From: Septoria linicola
Taxonomy: Eukaryota > Ascomycota > Dothideomycetes > Mycosphaerellales > Mycosphaerellaceae
Assembly (NCBI GenBank): GCA_024114885.1
Contig: CP099420.1
Span: 434,001 to 498,000, forward strand
Reading direction: 5' to 3'
DNA: 64,000 bases
Both the position numbers and the translations under genes were made by a program. Within the stretch, counting starts at the first letter, position 1. Each line of letters begins with the position of its first letter. This document shows positions 52,406 to 64,000 of this stretch, piece after piece. The notes under the pieces are model-generated. The model did no database searches. It had not been told where the DNA came from and worked only from the letters and a program-made list of their open reading frames with translations.

Positions 52406-54118
52406 GAGAAGATGTTCCCTTAGCTCATACAGGTGTACAGCTACACTATAGACAGCAATGCTTTCGTGCCAAGCCTACGAGGGACGCGTCTTTTCTTGCG
52501 CGCCTGAACGTGCACCAAGATATCTACCGCAACATCAACAACACCATCATACTGACTGATGAGTGCTCATGACATTCAAAAAGTATGCGTGCTAGCCACA
52601 GTCTAGCGTAAAACTCGACTTGCACGTTGGCAATCAGAAGACAACGACACGCAAACCATGGACCTTGTACTAACATACCACGCAATTCGGACGCTGTCTG
52701 AAAATTTGCAAAGCCGTTCTGTCAGCCTTGGATGACTCTGCTACCATGACTGTCCTGATCCTCATCGAGCCCATTCGTCATACAGTGTGCCGTTGTACTG
52801 CGGTCAACAGCACGACGTTGGCGTTGTGCCAAAATCAGTCGGCATGCGCGACGCCTCCCACCTCATCTTACTTCTCATCCTTACTAATGTGGACAACCTC
52901 AAGGCGTGTATATACCTCCTCCTCCAACACCCAGAGAAAAGTACACCCACAGAGGAGCGCCTGCGACCTTGAGCTGACAGAACGATGTTACTGGAAAGCT
53001 ACTGTCTCGCAACTCGACTGCTTCCACGTCTGGCTGTGCCATACAGCCACATCAATCGTCAAGCTCGCGCAGAAAAGCCTCAGTCGCACGATAGCTCAAG
53101 TACGTGTTCTCTCTGTATGGTGAAGAGCGGTATGATCGTGACGCGGAAGGGAAGCTGGTCGCGCGACCGCGATCCATCGATACCGGCCTAATCACTACCG
53201 AATAGGAGAAGAGAATGGCCAGGTCGGTACTTTCCTCAGGCGACTCGCGATGTTCTGCCCAGTGAGTATCACTCAACGAACCTGCGATGCTCTCTCGTCA
53301 TGCTTCGGCAATGCTTAGGTTCATCAGTCACTTCACGAGTGTCCGAAGCTAGAATCCGCGAACGATGCCTCCACTTTCTAGAAACCCCAGTACGAGCAGG
53401 TTTCAATAAAGGCATGCCCACGAGTGCTGCGCAATCACAGAAGAAACTTGATCTCCCTTATCTCTTCAGATGCCTAGAAATTTACGGGCTGTACACCGCC
53501 TCATCCCATCACACAGTCGACTGCATAATGAACCAAGCTGGCCAATCCTGACGGCATATCACATCCGACTTATGCTTGACAAACAAGACTCGCGGAGAAA
53601 CGGCAAGCCCCACAAGCACAAACCTTGTCCTCGTGTTCCTTGCAATCTCCATGCTTGAATCTCTTGGCGAGCCGCGATCTTGCACCGAAGAGGAAGCTCA
53701 CCAGCTCTGTGCTCCGCTATTTTGCGCGAAGACGTCACCTTCTATGGAAAAGTGCACCGCTGAACTGCAACCTCGCGGACTGTGAGCACGAGATGCATCC
53801 TTCGGACAAAATGGAGATCTCTGCCTGTGGCCGAGAATGGCAGGTGCGCGTGCGAGGTCGATAGTGCTCACTGGCCTGTGTCTTGATGTTTATACGATCG
53901 TCATCATACAAAAGGTATAAGTCCGGTGGTTCCTTCTCGAAGTCAGTTTCTTACTGCATTGTTACCACATCTTTTGAGCATCACAGGCTGTGTCTTCACG
54001 GACACTGTTGAAGCAGATGGTTTATCCCGGCTAGACAATCTATCTCGAAACACGGCGGCATACACATCAATACAGTGTCAGTTTCAGCGCAGAAAAGATC
54101 CAGCTTAGAGAACACATC
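52406..54118. other. 1.7-kb gap without a recognisable gene
   Basis: Only short open frames with no motif, good start or splice pattern occur (such as 52728-53123 plus). It contains the promoter of the carboxypeptidase gene. No transposon signature is visible. Confidence 0.4.
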
Positions 54119-56141
54119 ATGCTTGGGCAACAGCTTCTCGCGCGGTCGGCTCTGCTGCTCGCGACGGCCTCGCTCGCATCGGCATCGCTAGGAGCACAAT
54201 TTCACGAGCATTCAAAATGGCAGAACGTCAAACGGCAGTACTTTCCAGCGAACGCAACAGATGTGCAGACTTTCACCACTCCTACAAATGTCACGATCCG
54301 CTACAAGCAGCCAGGCAAAGAAGGCGTATGCGAGACAACGGAGGGCGTGGATTCGTACAGCGGATACATTGATATTGCACCAAATGTAAGCTGATTCTAA
54401 TCTACCTCTGCCTGTAAACAACAGACGACAATGCTGACGCTGAAGCAAGGTACATGTGTTCTTTTGGTTCTTTGAGTCTCGCAGAGATCCAGCGAACGAC
54501 GATCTTACTCTGTGGCTCAATGGAGGCCCAGGATCCGATTCCCTCATCGGTCTGTTCGAGGAGTTGGGTCCCTGCAGAATCACCGAAAACCTGACGACTG
54601 TTCTGAACCCGTATTCATGGAATGAAGTCTCCAACATGCTTTTCCTGAGCCAGCCTGTGGGTGTCAGTTTCTCGAACCAAGGTGAGGCAAATGGTACTTA
54701 TGCCAACTACACGGGCACCTTCCTCAACACCACCGAAATCGAGGGCACCTACAACGCGACTGGCACCTGGCCTATCCTCGATCCCATTAGAGAGGGCGAG
54801 ATCGATACCACGGATCTAGCTGCGATCTCCGCATGGCATATTCTCCAAGGATTCTTATCGGCGCTACCATCCTTTCCAAACATCGATGCAGCGAAGCCAA
54901 AGAATTTCAATCTTTGGACAGAGTCCTACGGAGGTCACTATGGTCCATCTTTCTACAACTACTTTTACGAACAGAACCAGAAGATTGCAAACGGCAGCAT
55001 CCCTGGGTACCAGCTGGACTTCAACTCTCTTGGTATAATAAATGGCATTATCAACGAGAAGATCCAGGTCGATCACTACCCTGAGTTCGCAGTGAACAAC
55101 ACTTATGGCATCAAAGCCTACAATGACACAGTCTACAATTACGCAAAGTTCGCGGCCAACATGATCAACGGATGCAAAGATCAGATCGCCTCCTGCGAGG
55201 CAGCCGCTAAAGGTATCCCTGGCGGACTCCTCGATGGCAAGATCACTTATGCAGCAACTTCGCAGCCTGCTGTTGCTGCAGTCTGTGCTGAGGCTGCTGA
55301 CATGTGTCGAGACAACGTGGAAGGCATGTACTACAGTTATGGCGAGCGCGGCGTCTACGACATGTAAGTTGATCCTGCAGTGATGTACAGGTCCGATGAA
55401 CTGAGATTCCATAGCCGGCATCCACGCGACGATCCCACACCCGAATCGTATTACGAGGACTATCTGAACCAGGCCAAAGTCCAAAATGCACTCGGCGTCA
55501 GTCTGAACTACACATCAAGCAACAACGACATCTACTATCAATTTCAGTCGACTGGAGACTTCATATATCCCAACTTTCTCGAGGACCTAGAGAACATTCT
55601 CGACAACGGCGTACGAGTAGCTCTGATTTATGGTGATGCTGGTAAGTCGGTTTGCCGATGCTTTGCAAGCACTTCTAATCTTGACACAGATTATATTTGT
55701 AACTGGTTTGGAGGTGAAGCTATCAGCAAGCAAATCAACTACACTCACACCAAGGAGTTCAATGCTGCCGGTTACGAGCCTTTTGTCTGGGGTCCAGGCA
55801 AGGTGCAAGCCGGCGAGACACGTGAATATGGCAATTTCAGCTTCACAAGAGTTTATGAAGCAGGCCATGAGGTGCCATACTACCAACCTGGACCTTCGCT
55901 TGCCATGTTTGAACGCACCATCAGCCACCTCGCCATTGCAGACGGCGCCGAACCTGTGGTTGCAAATTTGACAACTACAGGACCTGCGAATACAACACAC
56001 ACTGCTGATCCGGCATCGTATGCCCTTCCAGCTACCGACTCTGCATCCCTGGCGGCGTACAGTGCTAGTCTGGTGTCGAGTTATGGTGCGCTGGACAATG
56101 CGCCACCACCAACTGCTGTGGCGAAGAAGCTGAGAGCTTAG
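54119..56141 (+). CDS. Secreted serine carboxypeptidase (peptidase S10)
   Basis: Four exons, 54119-54385, 54450-55363, 55415-55641 and 55690-56141, give 619 residues. A signal peptide (MLGQQLLARSALLLATASLASA) is followed by the S10 core: FFWFFESRRDP, LWLNGGPGSDSLIGLF (oxyanion region), the nucleophile in WTESYGGHYGP, the acid in ALIYGDADYICNWFGGE (formed only after splicing of the third intron), and the His in YEAGHEVPYYQP. Many N-glycosylation sequons occur. The tail after about residue 560 is Thr/Ala/Ser-rich. By family knowledge it removes C-terminal residues from peptides outside the cell at acidic pH. The typical WLNGGPG-S-S reads GSDS here. Confidence 0.92.
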
Positions 56142-56435
56142 CATCTTAGCTAGAACTTGATAGCTTTAGCCAGGCTTGATGAATAGTACAGTCACTATGG
56201 CCGCAATGCGGCAGATCAACAATCAGAGAATTTGCTTGCTCACGCACAGTGAGTCTCAAGATGTCCAGAAGAGTCGCTCCAGGGCGTGCCAAGCATTTCG
56301 GCAATTGAAGGTACTGCTTATGCCGCACCAATTCCTCCAGCGCAAATCGAGCATATATGTACTGCGACTTGTGCTTCGATCGAGAATGACTTACTACACA
56401 GCTGCAGATTCTGTAGGGTGACAACTTTCAACATC

Positions 56436-57098
56436 ATGGCTGTAGCAAGCACGAAAGCACCTTTGGAGATTTGGGAAGCCACACTAGCCGAAGTACCTTC
56501 ACTATCAACTATTGTGCCAAGAGCTTTCCATCCGGTCAATCCTTACATTCGCAAGTGTCACCCAGACACACCTGCAGTCAGGCAGTGGTGGTCGAAGATC
56601 TTCGCTGATGAGATCACCTCGCCGGACTGCCACGTCTTGATCGCCTATGACTCCACAGCAGATCCCGCCACCCAGGTAGCTGGAATACTATGTCTCCGAC
56701 TCATGCAGGCTGACGATCTATCTGGCGGCTTTTGGTCACTTCATCCTTTTACGCAAGATCAAGACGCAGTACTCTTCCAAGGAGCTATGGACGCCATGCT
56801 CGAAGGACGCAAGAAGGCTTTCACATCTCCCAGCGAATATGCTGGCAAGAAGAACTATCTGGTCGAGCTATTTGGAGTCGATGAGAAGTACAAAGGGCAA
56901 GGACTGGCGAGGAAGTTGCTGCAAGCTGCTGGAGATATTGCTGATGATGCTGGACTTGTGACATTTGTGGAAGCGAATGCGAGTGCTGCGCCGGTTTATG
57001 CTAAGCTAGGATACATGGAGCAAGGGACTGTTGAGATGCCCGGGCCGAACGGTGTGTATGTGGAACATCTCATGATCAGACCTGTGGCAAAGCAATGA
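56436..57098 (+). CDS. GNAT-family N-acetyltransferase
   Basis: Single exon, 220 residues from ATG 56436; the frame is open further upstream but not protein-like. The acetyl-CoA-binding motif A is clear: YLVELFGVDEKYKGQGLARKLLQ (Q/R-x-x-G-x-G/A as K-G-Q-G-L-A), followed by motif B (LVTFVEANASAAPVYAKLGY). The N-terminal half (FHPVNPYIRKCHPDT, VRQWW) matches fungal GNAT-like proteins of about 220 residues. The substrate is unknown. No targeting signal is visible. Confidence 0.85.
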   Translation: MAVASTKAPLEIWEATLAEVPSLSTIVPRAFHPVNPYIRKCHPDTPAVRQWWSKIFADEITSPDCHVLIAYDSTADPATQVAGILCLRLMQADDLSGGFWSLHPFTQDQDAVLFQGAMDAMLEGRKKAFTSPSEYAGKKNYLVELFGVDEKYKGQGLARKLLQAAGDIADDAGLVTFVEANASAAPVYAKLGYMEQGTVEMPGPNGVYVEHLMIRPVAKQ

Positions 57099-57219
57099 TG
57101 CAGTGGGTTGTCTATCAATTTACGTCTGGGGAGACCACTCGATCTTTTCCGAACCTCAAACAACAGTCAAACAGAGGGCGTTCTCATCCCGCTGAGAACA
57201 TCCTCAAAGTCTCTCCAGC

Positions 57220-59261
57220 TCAGACTAGGTGTATCTCGCGAACATCCTTCCTATCTTGAAACACAGTCTGGTCCAAGACTTGAAACGCACCAACTCGACT
57301 GAATGCCCCGTCGCCATGTTTCGTAAGCAACAAGCCATCGATAGGCGGAACCGTTTTGAGTCCAGTGGCATCGATAAGCTGGAGACACCACAAATCATCT
57401 AGACTATGGCCTTCTAGATCAAATATGCCCGCAGCGGCGATGTTGCCAGTCTTGACATCGGCCAAAAGGTGTACTCGCCCAGCGACTGATGCTCGCCGCA
57501 ACAATAGTCGAAACTTGGAGTGATAGGGCTTGATTGACTCAGCAGATCTGCGAACGTCAATTGTGGTGCCTGTAAGCTCTAGCTTGCAGTGCGGCATATT
57601 CAATTTTTGGGCATCCAGGTTTTCTCCCCCCATCCATCGATCGCCATGAATTGAGTCCGTCTTTGCGGGATGTATACGCCAGCGTGATCGATCTTGAAAC
57701 AAAGCATCATACTTTGTATCCTTAAGAAAGCTATACATCACAGGTCCTGACAGAGCTGCCCATGACCACGAAGGAGCTCGAGTTATTGCCGTGCCCAGAG
57801 GCTCGGGCCGAAAGGTGCTGGTAGCTACTGGCTGGATAAGAGGAGCGAATATCTTGGATTGCAGTGTTCGTGGTAGCCACATGAGGACTCGTATCAAGTC
57901 ATCTTCCCACAGCCCTGCCAAGTATCGTCCTTGTCGCGTTTTCTCCACCAGCTGTGCAATACCAGACATCGCCGGGAACACGTCGAAGGCGTCCCACATC
58001 GTCCGTGAGCCGTACTGCTCCACTAAAGCATAGAATCGAGACAGCACACTTCGCCGAAAGGACTCATTGTCGCTTCCCAGGCTTCTACGAAGAACAGCAT
58101 TGTCCGTGTCAGCGGCATGCGGGGTCTGGCTTCCGTTCTCAAAAATGCTACGTTCTTGACACTTGAACGCCAGTTGGTCGCTGCCGAAAACGATCATGCG
58201 AGTGCTCAGTATACGTTCTTGGAAGCATCATGCTCGGCTTTCTACAGGACCGTCCTTCGGATCTCTCTGCAGGCATGCATACACTTCACCTCTGGCTTCA
58301 GTATCGAAGGGATGACTGTACGATATTGCCACCAGGGCTGGCTCATCAGGCCTGATATCTGTTCCGAGAAAGCCATTGGCGCTACTAGATGCACGGCCAG
58401 CGACTAGCGTCAAATGAGCATTTCCATACACCTGTGCCAAATGGATTCGCGGGCCCAGTCTTCAGCATCACCTTGTACGATGCAAATAGCATCTATCCAG
58501 ATATAGGAGATCCCTAAGTGCCGTGCAACCTCCACAGCTTCTCTGTTCGTGTTGTTCATGGCAGACTCATCGATGTGGATCTTAAGCTTCTCGAGGTTGT
58601 CGTTGACTAATCTGAGCCCATGATTGCCTCCCCAGCAGTATGATAAAGCGACATAAGGCTCTTGAACATCTGGTCGGTCCACTAGCCGAGTTTTGGAACT
58701 CGTGCCGCCAATGTGTATTAGACGTGTTGGCATGAAGCCACTGCTCAGACCATGACAACGTCTATGCCAGCGAGTACATCGCTCAAGCCAGTATTTAATC
58801 AAGTCGAACTGAGAATCCAATGAGTCCTGAGTACCTGTGTACAGTCTACCTCTAATCCACTTGCCGGCCGGAGTCTCGGGTTGAGCATACACATTCAGGT
58901 ATACCAGGACATCAGTCGATCCAGAATTTTTCTCTCCCAATCTGCCAAAATGAGTCTTGCCAACGCTGACTGAAATGCTGCTGCCCATAGTGTAACCAAT
59001 GTCGACGACATTCTCGGACTGGACGGTGTCGTCATAGGCACCATTGAGGTAGATCGGCTCCGGATTCTGTGCCTCCAGGGCATCTGCAAAGACTCTTGCC
59101 GTTGTGCCTCGCTTCAATGCCATGAAGCACAAGTGGCAGAATGGGCAGCCGGCCGCGGCACTGGCCTTGAGGCACACCAAGCTGTCGTGGAAAGCAACGT
59201 CGTTGTCTCTCAGTGTATTGACGCTTAGTGGCAGCGAGGTACAGACTGTACAGAGTGGCAT
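57220..59261 (-). pseudogene. HET-domain (heterokaryon incompatibility) pseudogene 1
   Basis: The frame starts at ATG 59259-59261 with MPLCTVCTSLPLS and Cys-rich spacing (CPFCHLCFMALK). HET motifs follow: PYVALSYCWGGNHGL and ISYIWIDAICIVQGDAEDWARE. Just after that a one-base loss at a T-run (58439-58441) breaks the frame, and the next frame continues AQVYGNAHLTLVAGRA. Then an in-frame TGA at 58228-58230 replaces the Trp of the conserved RAWCFQERIL motif, and sequence continues as CFQERILSTRM to 57220. Everything else is in order, so the decay is recent. The Trp-to-stop change (TGG to TGA) is a G:C to A:T transition, as RIP produces. Intact HET proteins trigger programmed cell death on non-self fusion. 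Confidence 0.8.
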
Positions 59262-59546
59262 GATCGCTTGCGAGGTGAAAAGCAGAAGAACAGGTCTAAA
59301 CGATCAGCTCGAATAGCTCAGCCTCAGCTGAGCTGCGGATACCCGGAAGCGATTCTGTTGCCGCTGCAAGTGGACCAACACTGCGTAGTGCCGCTTGCAT
59401 AACAGCTCAAGATGATTTGATCTTGCCAGCGGGACCTGAACTCCAGTACGCTAAGAAGCCTCCAGGTTTGCTAGGTCATCAAATCGTCGACCTTCTGCCA
59501 GATCAGACAGCATAAGCACGTCACGATTAGCCAGGTCTATTCTCCT

Positions 59547-61266
59547 TCAATGTAGTCTTGCAGTCCATCTGGTCAAGATTTCGTCGCAGATAGCATCTGT
59601 TGATGTGATCCAGTCCAAGCACGGTTTCGATCGACCATCACTCACCAAGGCCTTGGCAGGGCTCTCCCATAATGGTGCTGCTAACATTCTGTTGGCCCTT
59701 TGAACCTTCTCCAACAGCTTCATCGCGCTGTCCGTGCGAGCCATGAGGTCTTTGTTGAATCTCTTTACTGCTCGGTCTTCGGACTCATACCACTTGCGCT
59801 TGACAAGATCCTCTGCAGAACCAGTCTCCAGTTTTGTGTATTCGGTGTGAAAGAGCCAGTTTGATGCCAGACCTTGGACCATAAGCAACGCAGCCTCTGC
59901 GGAAAATTGTCTGCACACATGGTAGGTGACAAGGAATACCAGCTCATGGAAAGGCTTAATCTGGAAAGCGTGCATGAAAGTCTCGCCGAGTGCTTGTAGC
60001 TTACTGTAATCTAGCCCCAGCTTTTCCAACATATCCCAATCGCGCAGTGTCTCATAAGAGATTCCGTCATCTGGCGGTCTCATTGCCCACAACGATAGCA
60101 GGTAGTTGTAGAGAGCAGAGGTATAGAGGTCCATTATTGGCATGTCGTAGTCTGGGAGAATGGCACAGTATGCGATACCCAGGAGAGCGTAGACATTGTC
60201 GTGCAGCACACCGCATTGCTGGATCGAGAAGAATTGAACGGCCTCGTGAACGTCAGAAGCTTCCCACTACGGATATCTTTGCCCGCGCTGTCTGCAAAAT
60301 GCCAGAGCTGTTTGCATGTGATCAAATTCTCAGCGCTATTGGGCATGTGTGCGTACTGGAACAAGCCAGCTTTGCGTATCGTCTACTTGTTAATTAGCTT
60401 GATAGCTTGTGACGAGTCAGATGGCATGGATCTGGAAAAGACTTGGTGCTTACCGTAAGCTGGTGCGGCCTTAGAGGACGACCGTGTGAATCTAGTTCGA
60501 TTGGCGGTATGTCCACGTCCTTGATGCGCAAAGACACGATTCGACTCCATTCGAAAGTGAGCGGGGACCACCGAATCACGAGTCTCTTCGCCAGAAGTAT
60601 CTCCTGTACGATCCAAAGTCGCGACCAATAGTCACTTGACGCTGCTAGTTGCCAGGTCATCTCCTGTAGACTATCTAGCAGTCTTTGCTCCTGAATTGAG
60701 CGAAGTCAGTGATAACTAAAAAGTCCGTTCGCAAAGTACGAGATTCTTACCTCTGTCGATAGCTTCTGTCCTTGAGCAGCTTTTGGATTCTCCAAGGCTT
60801 TCTACTCTTTAATGTATCGCTGAACATCTGCTTGTTTCATGATTCTCGGGTCTTCGGTGTCTTCGAAGTACATCCAGGCAATAACCTCTTCGGCATTCCT
60901 GTAGATCTGACCCATATAAGTAACTTGCACCGATCGTTCTGGTATATCGTCCTGATTGATGCAGATAGCGTCTATGAAGAACTAGTCGCGTCGATTCTCG
61001 CTAGCCATCTGTACCAGGAAGCCGTGCAGGTTTGGCCGGACTAGGAAGATATGCCCATTGAGCGTGATCTGCCTATCAGCGTGCGCCTTGCCCCAGCAAT
61101 ACGAGAGGGCTGTCAAAGGCTGCGGTCTCGTGCACGAGAAAGTTCCCAGCTCCCAGGCAAGATCGCGACCTCCTCCAACGAATCGTATGAGACGATGCTG
61201 TTTCTTTGATACATCAAGGTTGCTGTAGATGCGGTCAGCAATGTGGTGGTTAGCTGACTGTTCCAT
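59547..61266 (-). pseudogene. HET-domain pseudogene 2
   Basis: From ATG 61264-61266 the HET core reads QPLTALSYCWGKAHADRQ, then an in-frame TAG at 60982-60984, then FFIDAICINQDDIPERS, MGQIYRNAEEVIAWM and a second TAG at 60802-60804. Exons then follow with plausible introns (60691-60750 and 60383-60453): YWSRLWIVQEILLAKRLVI and LITCKQLWHFADSAGKDIRS. A one-base loss at a G-run (60263-60265) shifts into DVHEAVQFFSIQQ and LHDNVYALLGIAYC, and the frame is then open to 59547. It is a second HET gene in tandem with pseudogene 1 but differs in its C-terminal part, so it is a paralogue rather than a duplicate fragment. Two stops and one shift mean loss of function. Confidence 0.75.
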
Positions 61267-61518
61267 CTCGATTCTACAGCTTGTTATTTCAGATTCTGCA
61301 TGGTGCTCTATAATCGTGCATTGATAAGATGAAGGCTGCAAAAGAAGTGAAGGTGTGATGGTAGGAGAGGACCCAGGGCTTGAAATCCTTCGCGACAAGT
61401 CCAGCTGGCCACTAAGCGAATCGAGCTTGATCCTTCCTAGCTGCTTGCATGCTCAGCCGCACGCTGATCCAAAGGCCTCGTAACATTAGAGCATGCACAT
61501 TTTCTGTTGATAGGTGAA

Positions 61519-62935
61519 CTACCACACAAGAATCGGCTTGATGGTCTTTCCCGAATGCATGTCCTGCGACGTTGTCAATTCTGGCTATCAGCATATTAAC
61601 GAACAGGACTCACATGTAAAGCAGTCTTGAACTCTTCTGCAGGATAGTACTTCACCATTTTGTCGACAGGTAATTTGCCAGCTCGATAGTGCTTGATCAA
61701 CTCGGGAATGAAGTCGCTGGGGAAGCTATCACCTTCCACACAGCCGAATAGCTTGATACCGCGGAAGAGTAGGTTAACCAAGTCCGTGGACATTCTGTAG
61801 CCGGGGTCTACTGGCCCGCCCACCTGCACAAACGAGCCTTTCGTATCGATGGCGTGGAAAGCACCTTCGAGCACGAGTGGGAAGCCAGTGGTTTCGATCA
61901 CGACTGAGGGTCCACGGCCGCCAGATACTTCTCGCATTGCGCTCGTGAGGTCCGTCAACCCGGTAGTATTGAGACCGTGCGTGGCTCCAAAGACTTCCTT
62001 TGCCATGTCGATCCGTGACTGCACTTTGTCAACGGCGACAATACGCTTGCAGCCAGCAATGTGAGCTCCCTGCTCAGTGTCAGAAAAGAAACCAATGTGT
62101 CTCACTTTGTTCCACTCACCATAATAGCACTCAGGCCTACACCGCCCAGGCCCGTGACCATAACGATATCGTCCGGTCCAGGTTTGACGAGGTTGAGTAT
62201 TGCTCCTGCGCCAGTCTGTATACCGCAGCCGAGTGGTGCAAACAACTTCAGGTCGTCCTCGCTCCGGATCAGATCTTTCACTGGCAGAACTGTAGTCTCC
62301 TTCACAATGCTCATCTTTGCGAAACTGGAATGCCCAAAGAACTTCCCGCCAACGCCCTTCGATTCGTCTTTACCATTCCTGAACACATTCGACTCTCCGT
62401 ACAGATTCAAAGGGGCGAATGTGTCACAGTATGCTGGTCTTTTGGCTTCACAGCTGCCGCATTCTGTACATGAGTCAAATGAGAGTAGAACAGGGTCACC
62501 AGGCTTGACCGGCTTCGTGACATTAGGTCCCACAGCTCGAACGTAGCCAGAGCCCTCGTGCCCAGGAACGATGGGGAAAGTCTGGCCCTGGTTGGGGGAC
62601 GTAAGCGCAAGATCTGTATGGCAAATTCCAGTGGCAACCATCTCGACCAAAATCTCGCCATTCTTGAGTTCCGTGGGGACTTTGACGTCTTCCATGCTCC
62701 AGTTGTCGCCGCCATGATGCTCAGCTTTCGGTTCTGATGCCACTATGGCTCGGGTGGCTGTCATGGAGGCATACTGCCGCCGTGAAGTCAGATTCGTGTG
62801 GTTTTGTGAATCAAAGCGTGTTGTTTTTGAAGTAGCGAACCTGGAGCTTGACGCAAATGGTGCACGAAATGAGCGAAGAGTGAGGCGTACAGACTCAGTG
62901 GCCTTGGCCAAAGCTCGCGAAGGTCTTGCAGCCAT
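61519..62935 (-). CDS. Zinc-dependent alcohol dehydrogenase, probably mitochondrial
   Basis: Three exons, 62935-62120, 62069-61614 and 61563-61519, give 438 residues. Introns (GTGAGT...GAGCAG, GTGAGT...GTCGCAG) have phase 0. The last short exon completes the conserved ending ALHDMHSGKTIKPILVW. The first ~65 residues are Arg/Ser-rich and look like a mitochondrial presequence. Catalytic zinc ligands are in GICHTDLAL and PGHEGSG. The structural zinc site is CTECGSCEAKRPAYC. The NAD site is VTGLGGVGLSAIMGA with DKVQSRIDMAKE. The family resembles aryl-alcohol/benzyl alcohol dehydrogenases. By family knowledge it interconverts alcohols and aldehydes with NAD(P). It is intact despite the decayed neighbours. 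Confidence 0.9.
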
Positions 62936-64000
62936 CGTAGATTTTGCTGGTCTGTTAGTGTGAGGTAAAGCACAATATAAGAATCAGTGCTGAACCTATG
63001 CTAGATGTGCATAACCAGCAAACAGTAAGTACGAAAGACGTATACCATGCGATTAGAGATACGGGATTACGCTCAATTGCGCTTTTGCCGTCGGCATTAT
63101 GGTTGCGTGCGCCACAGCTCGTGGTTAATACGGTATGTATCTGTGGCTCAGAGGCAGGATTGCCAACTTGAGAACTCCAGGGTGGGGCGCAGGAGGTACG
63201 TACCGAGGCTATCCTTAGGTGCAGTTCCGCCAGCAATATTATCGGAGCTGTGCAATTGTGACAATGTTCTGCCCAGCGTCTATTCACGATGCTGAATATG
63301 GAACGCGTTGGGAACACATCGTTGCGAATGGTGCACACGGGCAGATCGCGTTCCGCCGCTGAAGCAGCAACGATCTGTGTTCCAGGATCTCGATGGCCGG
63401 GATTCTAAGATCTTGCATACATCGGGAGTGGACTCATGGGGCTCGCTCATGTTCCTGACCCGCATTGGACATCTGTTCGGGGCCCTATTTCTCGACTCGC
63501 AATAGCCCTACGGCAGGGCACGATGCTGACGTGTAGCAATGATCAGCTGACCGAGCTTCACAGTGCTAATTGGCGCAGCATAGGTCAGGCTACGGATCTG
63601 GCGCTGGTTTACTGGACGTCGTTCTGGCTATTGATGAGGAATATGTCGTATTCATGGCATGTCGGTGTTCTACAGATCAGACAGGGCAGAGAAGAGTGCT
63701 TTGACTCCACTTGCTCTATGTGTCTGCAGGGTCTTCATTGGTGGGAATGTCGGGTCCTAGTACAGCATCAAATCACAATCTCCTCCCTTGCTGACTTCTG
63801 CGTATGCTGTCGACACGACGACTCGAGCTGACTCCCAATAGACGATTCGAGCTGACTCCTGATAGACGATTCTACGGCTGGGCGACAACGACGCGTTGGA
63901 TCAAGCTTACCACCATGACCAAGTACAACATATCCAGTGCTGTCCGCTTTCCCACATCTGCATAGTTCTGCCTACGCGACTGGCTGCTTTGTCAGGTATA
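62936..64000. other. Right end of window, no recognisable gene
   Basis: 1065 bases with only short, motif-free open frames. The first part is the promoter of the alcohol dehydrogenase. A short direct repeat lies near 63817-63872. Confidence 0.4.
63817..63872. repeat. 24-nt direct repeat, 2.3 copies
   Basis: Units at 63817-63840 and 63841-63864, each starting GACGA and containing TCGAGCTGACTCC, differ at a few bases. A partial third unit (GACGATTC) follows. It is noncoding as far as I can see. Confidence 0.75.

Noticed and set aside
52728..53123. 131-codon plus ORF in the 1.7-kb gap
   Set aside because: Composition and lack of any motif suggest a chance frame.
63000..64000. Possible CRISPR or transposon end because of the short direct repeat
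   Set aside because: Only 2.3 copies of a 24-nt unit with no spacers, terminal repeats or transposase, in a eukaryotic context.

Overview
The window looks like nuclear DNA of a filamentous ascomycete, probably a dothideomycete close to Mycosphaerellaceae. Genes are separated, introns are short (about 45-70 nt, GT-AG with CTAAC/CTGAC-type branch sites), and several families are fungal or Pezizomycotina-specific (alpha-box mating gene, HET domain, FMN dehydrogenase with cytochrome b5, S10 carboxypeptidase). A MAT1-1-1 alpha-box gene at 16.05-17.30 kb makes this a MAT1-1 mating-type region. The species assignment is inference. All calls come from reading the sequence, with no database search.

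Region 1 (1-14.3 kb) is a conserved housekeeping flank: HAD hydrolase (partial), SPT16, a mitochondrial carrier, a SnoaL/NTF2-like mitochondrial protein, an F-box protein, COX13 and an NVJ2-type lipid-transfer protein. Within it lies a small gene (7313-7516) made of a 13-residue leader plus three 18-residue repeats, ending in the CaaX box CEIM. It is best read as a tandem-repeat prenylated (a-factor-like) pheromone precursor, about 8.5 kb from the mating-type gene.

Region 2 (about 14.3-23.1 kb) is the mating-type region: an unrecognised two-exon gene (14982-15729), MAT1-1-1, a divergently transcribed unrecognised three-exon gene (17622-18768), then about 4.3 kb without a recognisable gene.

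Region 3 (23.1-31.5 kb) is accessory: an MFS transporter, a broken ketopantoate-reductase-like gene, a hotdog thioesterase, a GH3 beta-glucosidase with a frame break, and a BTB-like protein. Region 4 (31.9-36.5 kb) has SCO1, ERF2 and a small mitochondrial membrane protein. Region 5 (36.8-39.9 kb) is a tandem array of three paralogues of an unrecognised family, one frameshifted. Region 6 (41.2-47.4 kb) has an ASH1-type H3K36 methyltransferase, ADE1 and a CYB2-type flavocytochrome. Region 7 (47.9-57.1 kb) holds small metabolic enzymes (NmrA/isoflavone-reductase-like, cupin, SnoaL, an SDR lacking its usual Tyr, S10 carboxypeptidase, GNAT). Region 8 (57.2-62.9 kb) has two decayed HET-domain genes and an intact zinc alcohol dehydrogenase.

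Two themes are worth attention. One is mating biology: MAT1-1-1, two unnamed neighbours and a linked repeat pheromone candidate. The other is gene decay: five genes carry a one-base loss, most at short homopolymers, and three of those also carry in-frame stops. The stops argue for real decay in those three. For the other two an assembly error must be excluded.
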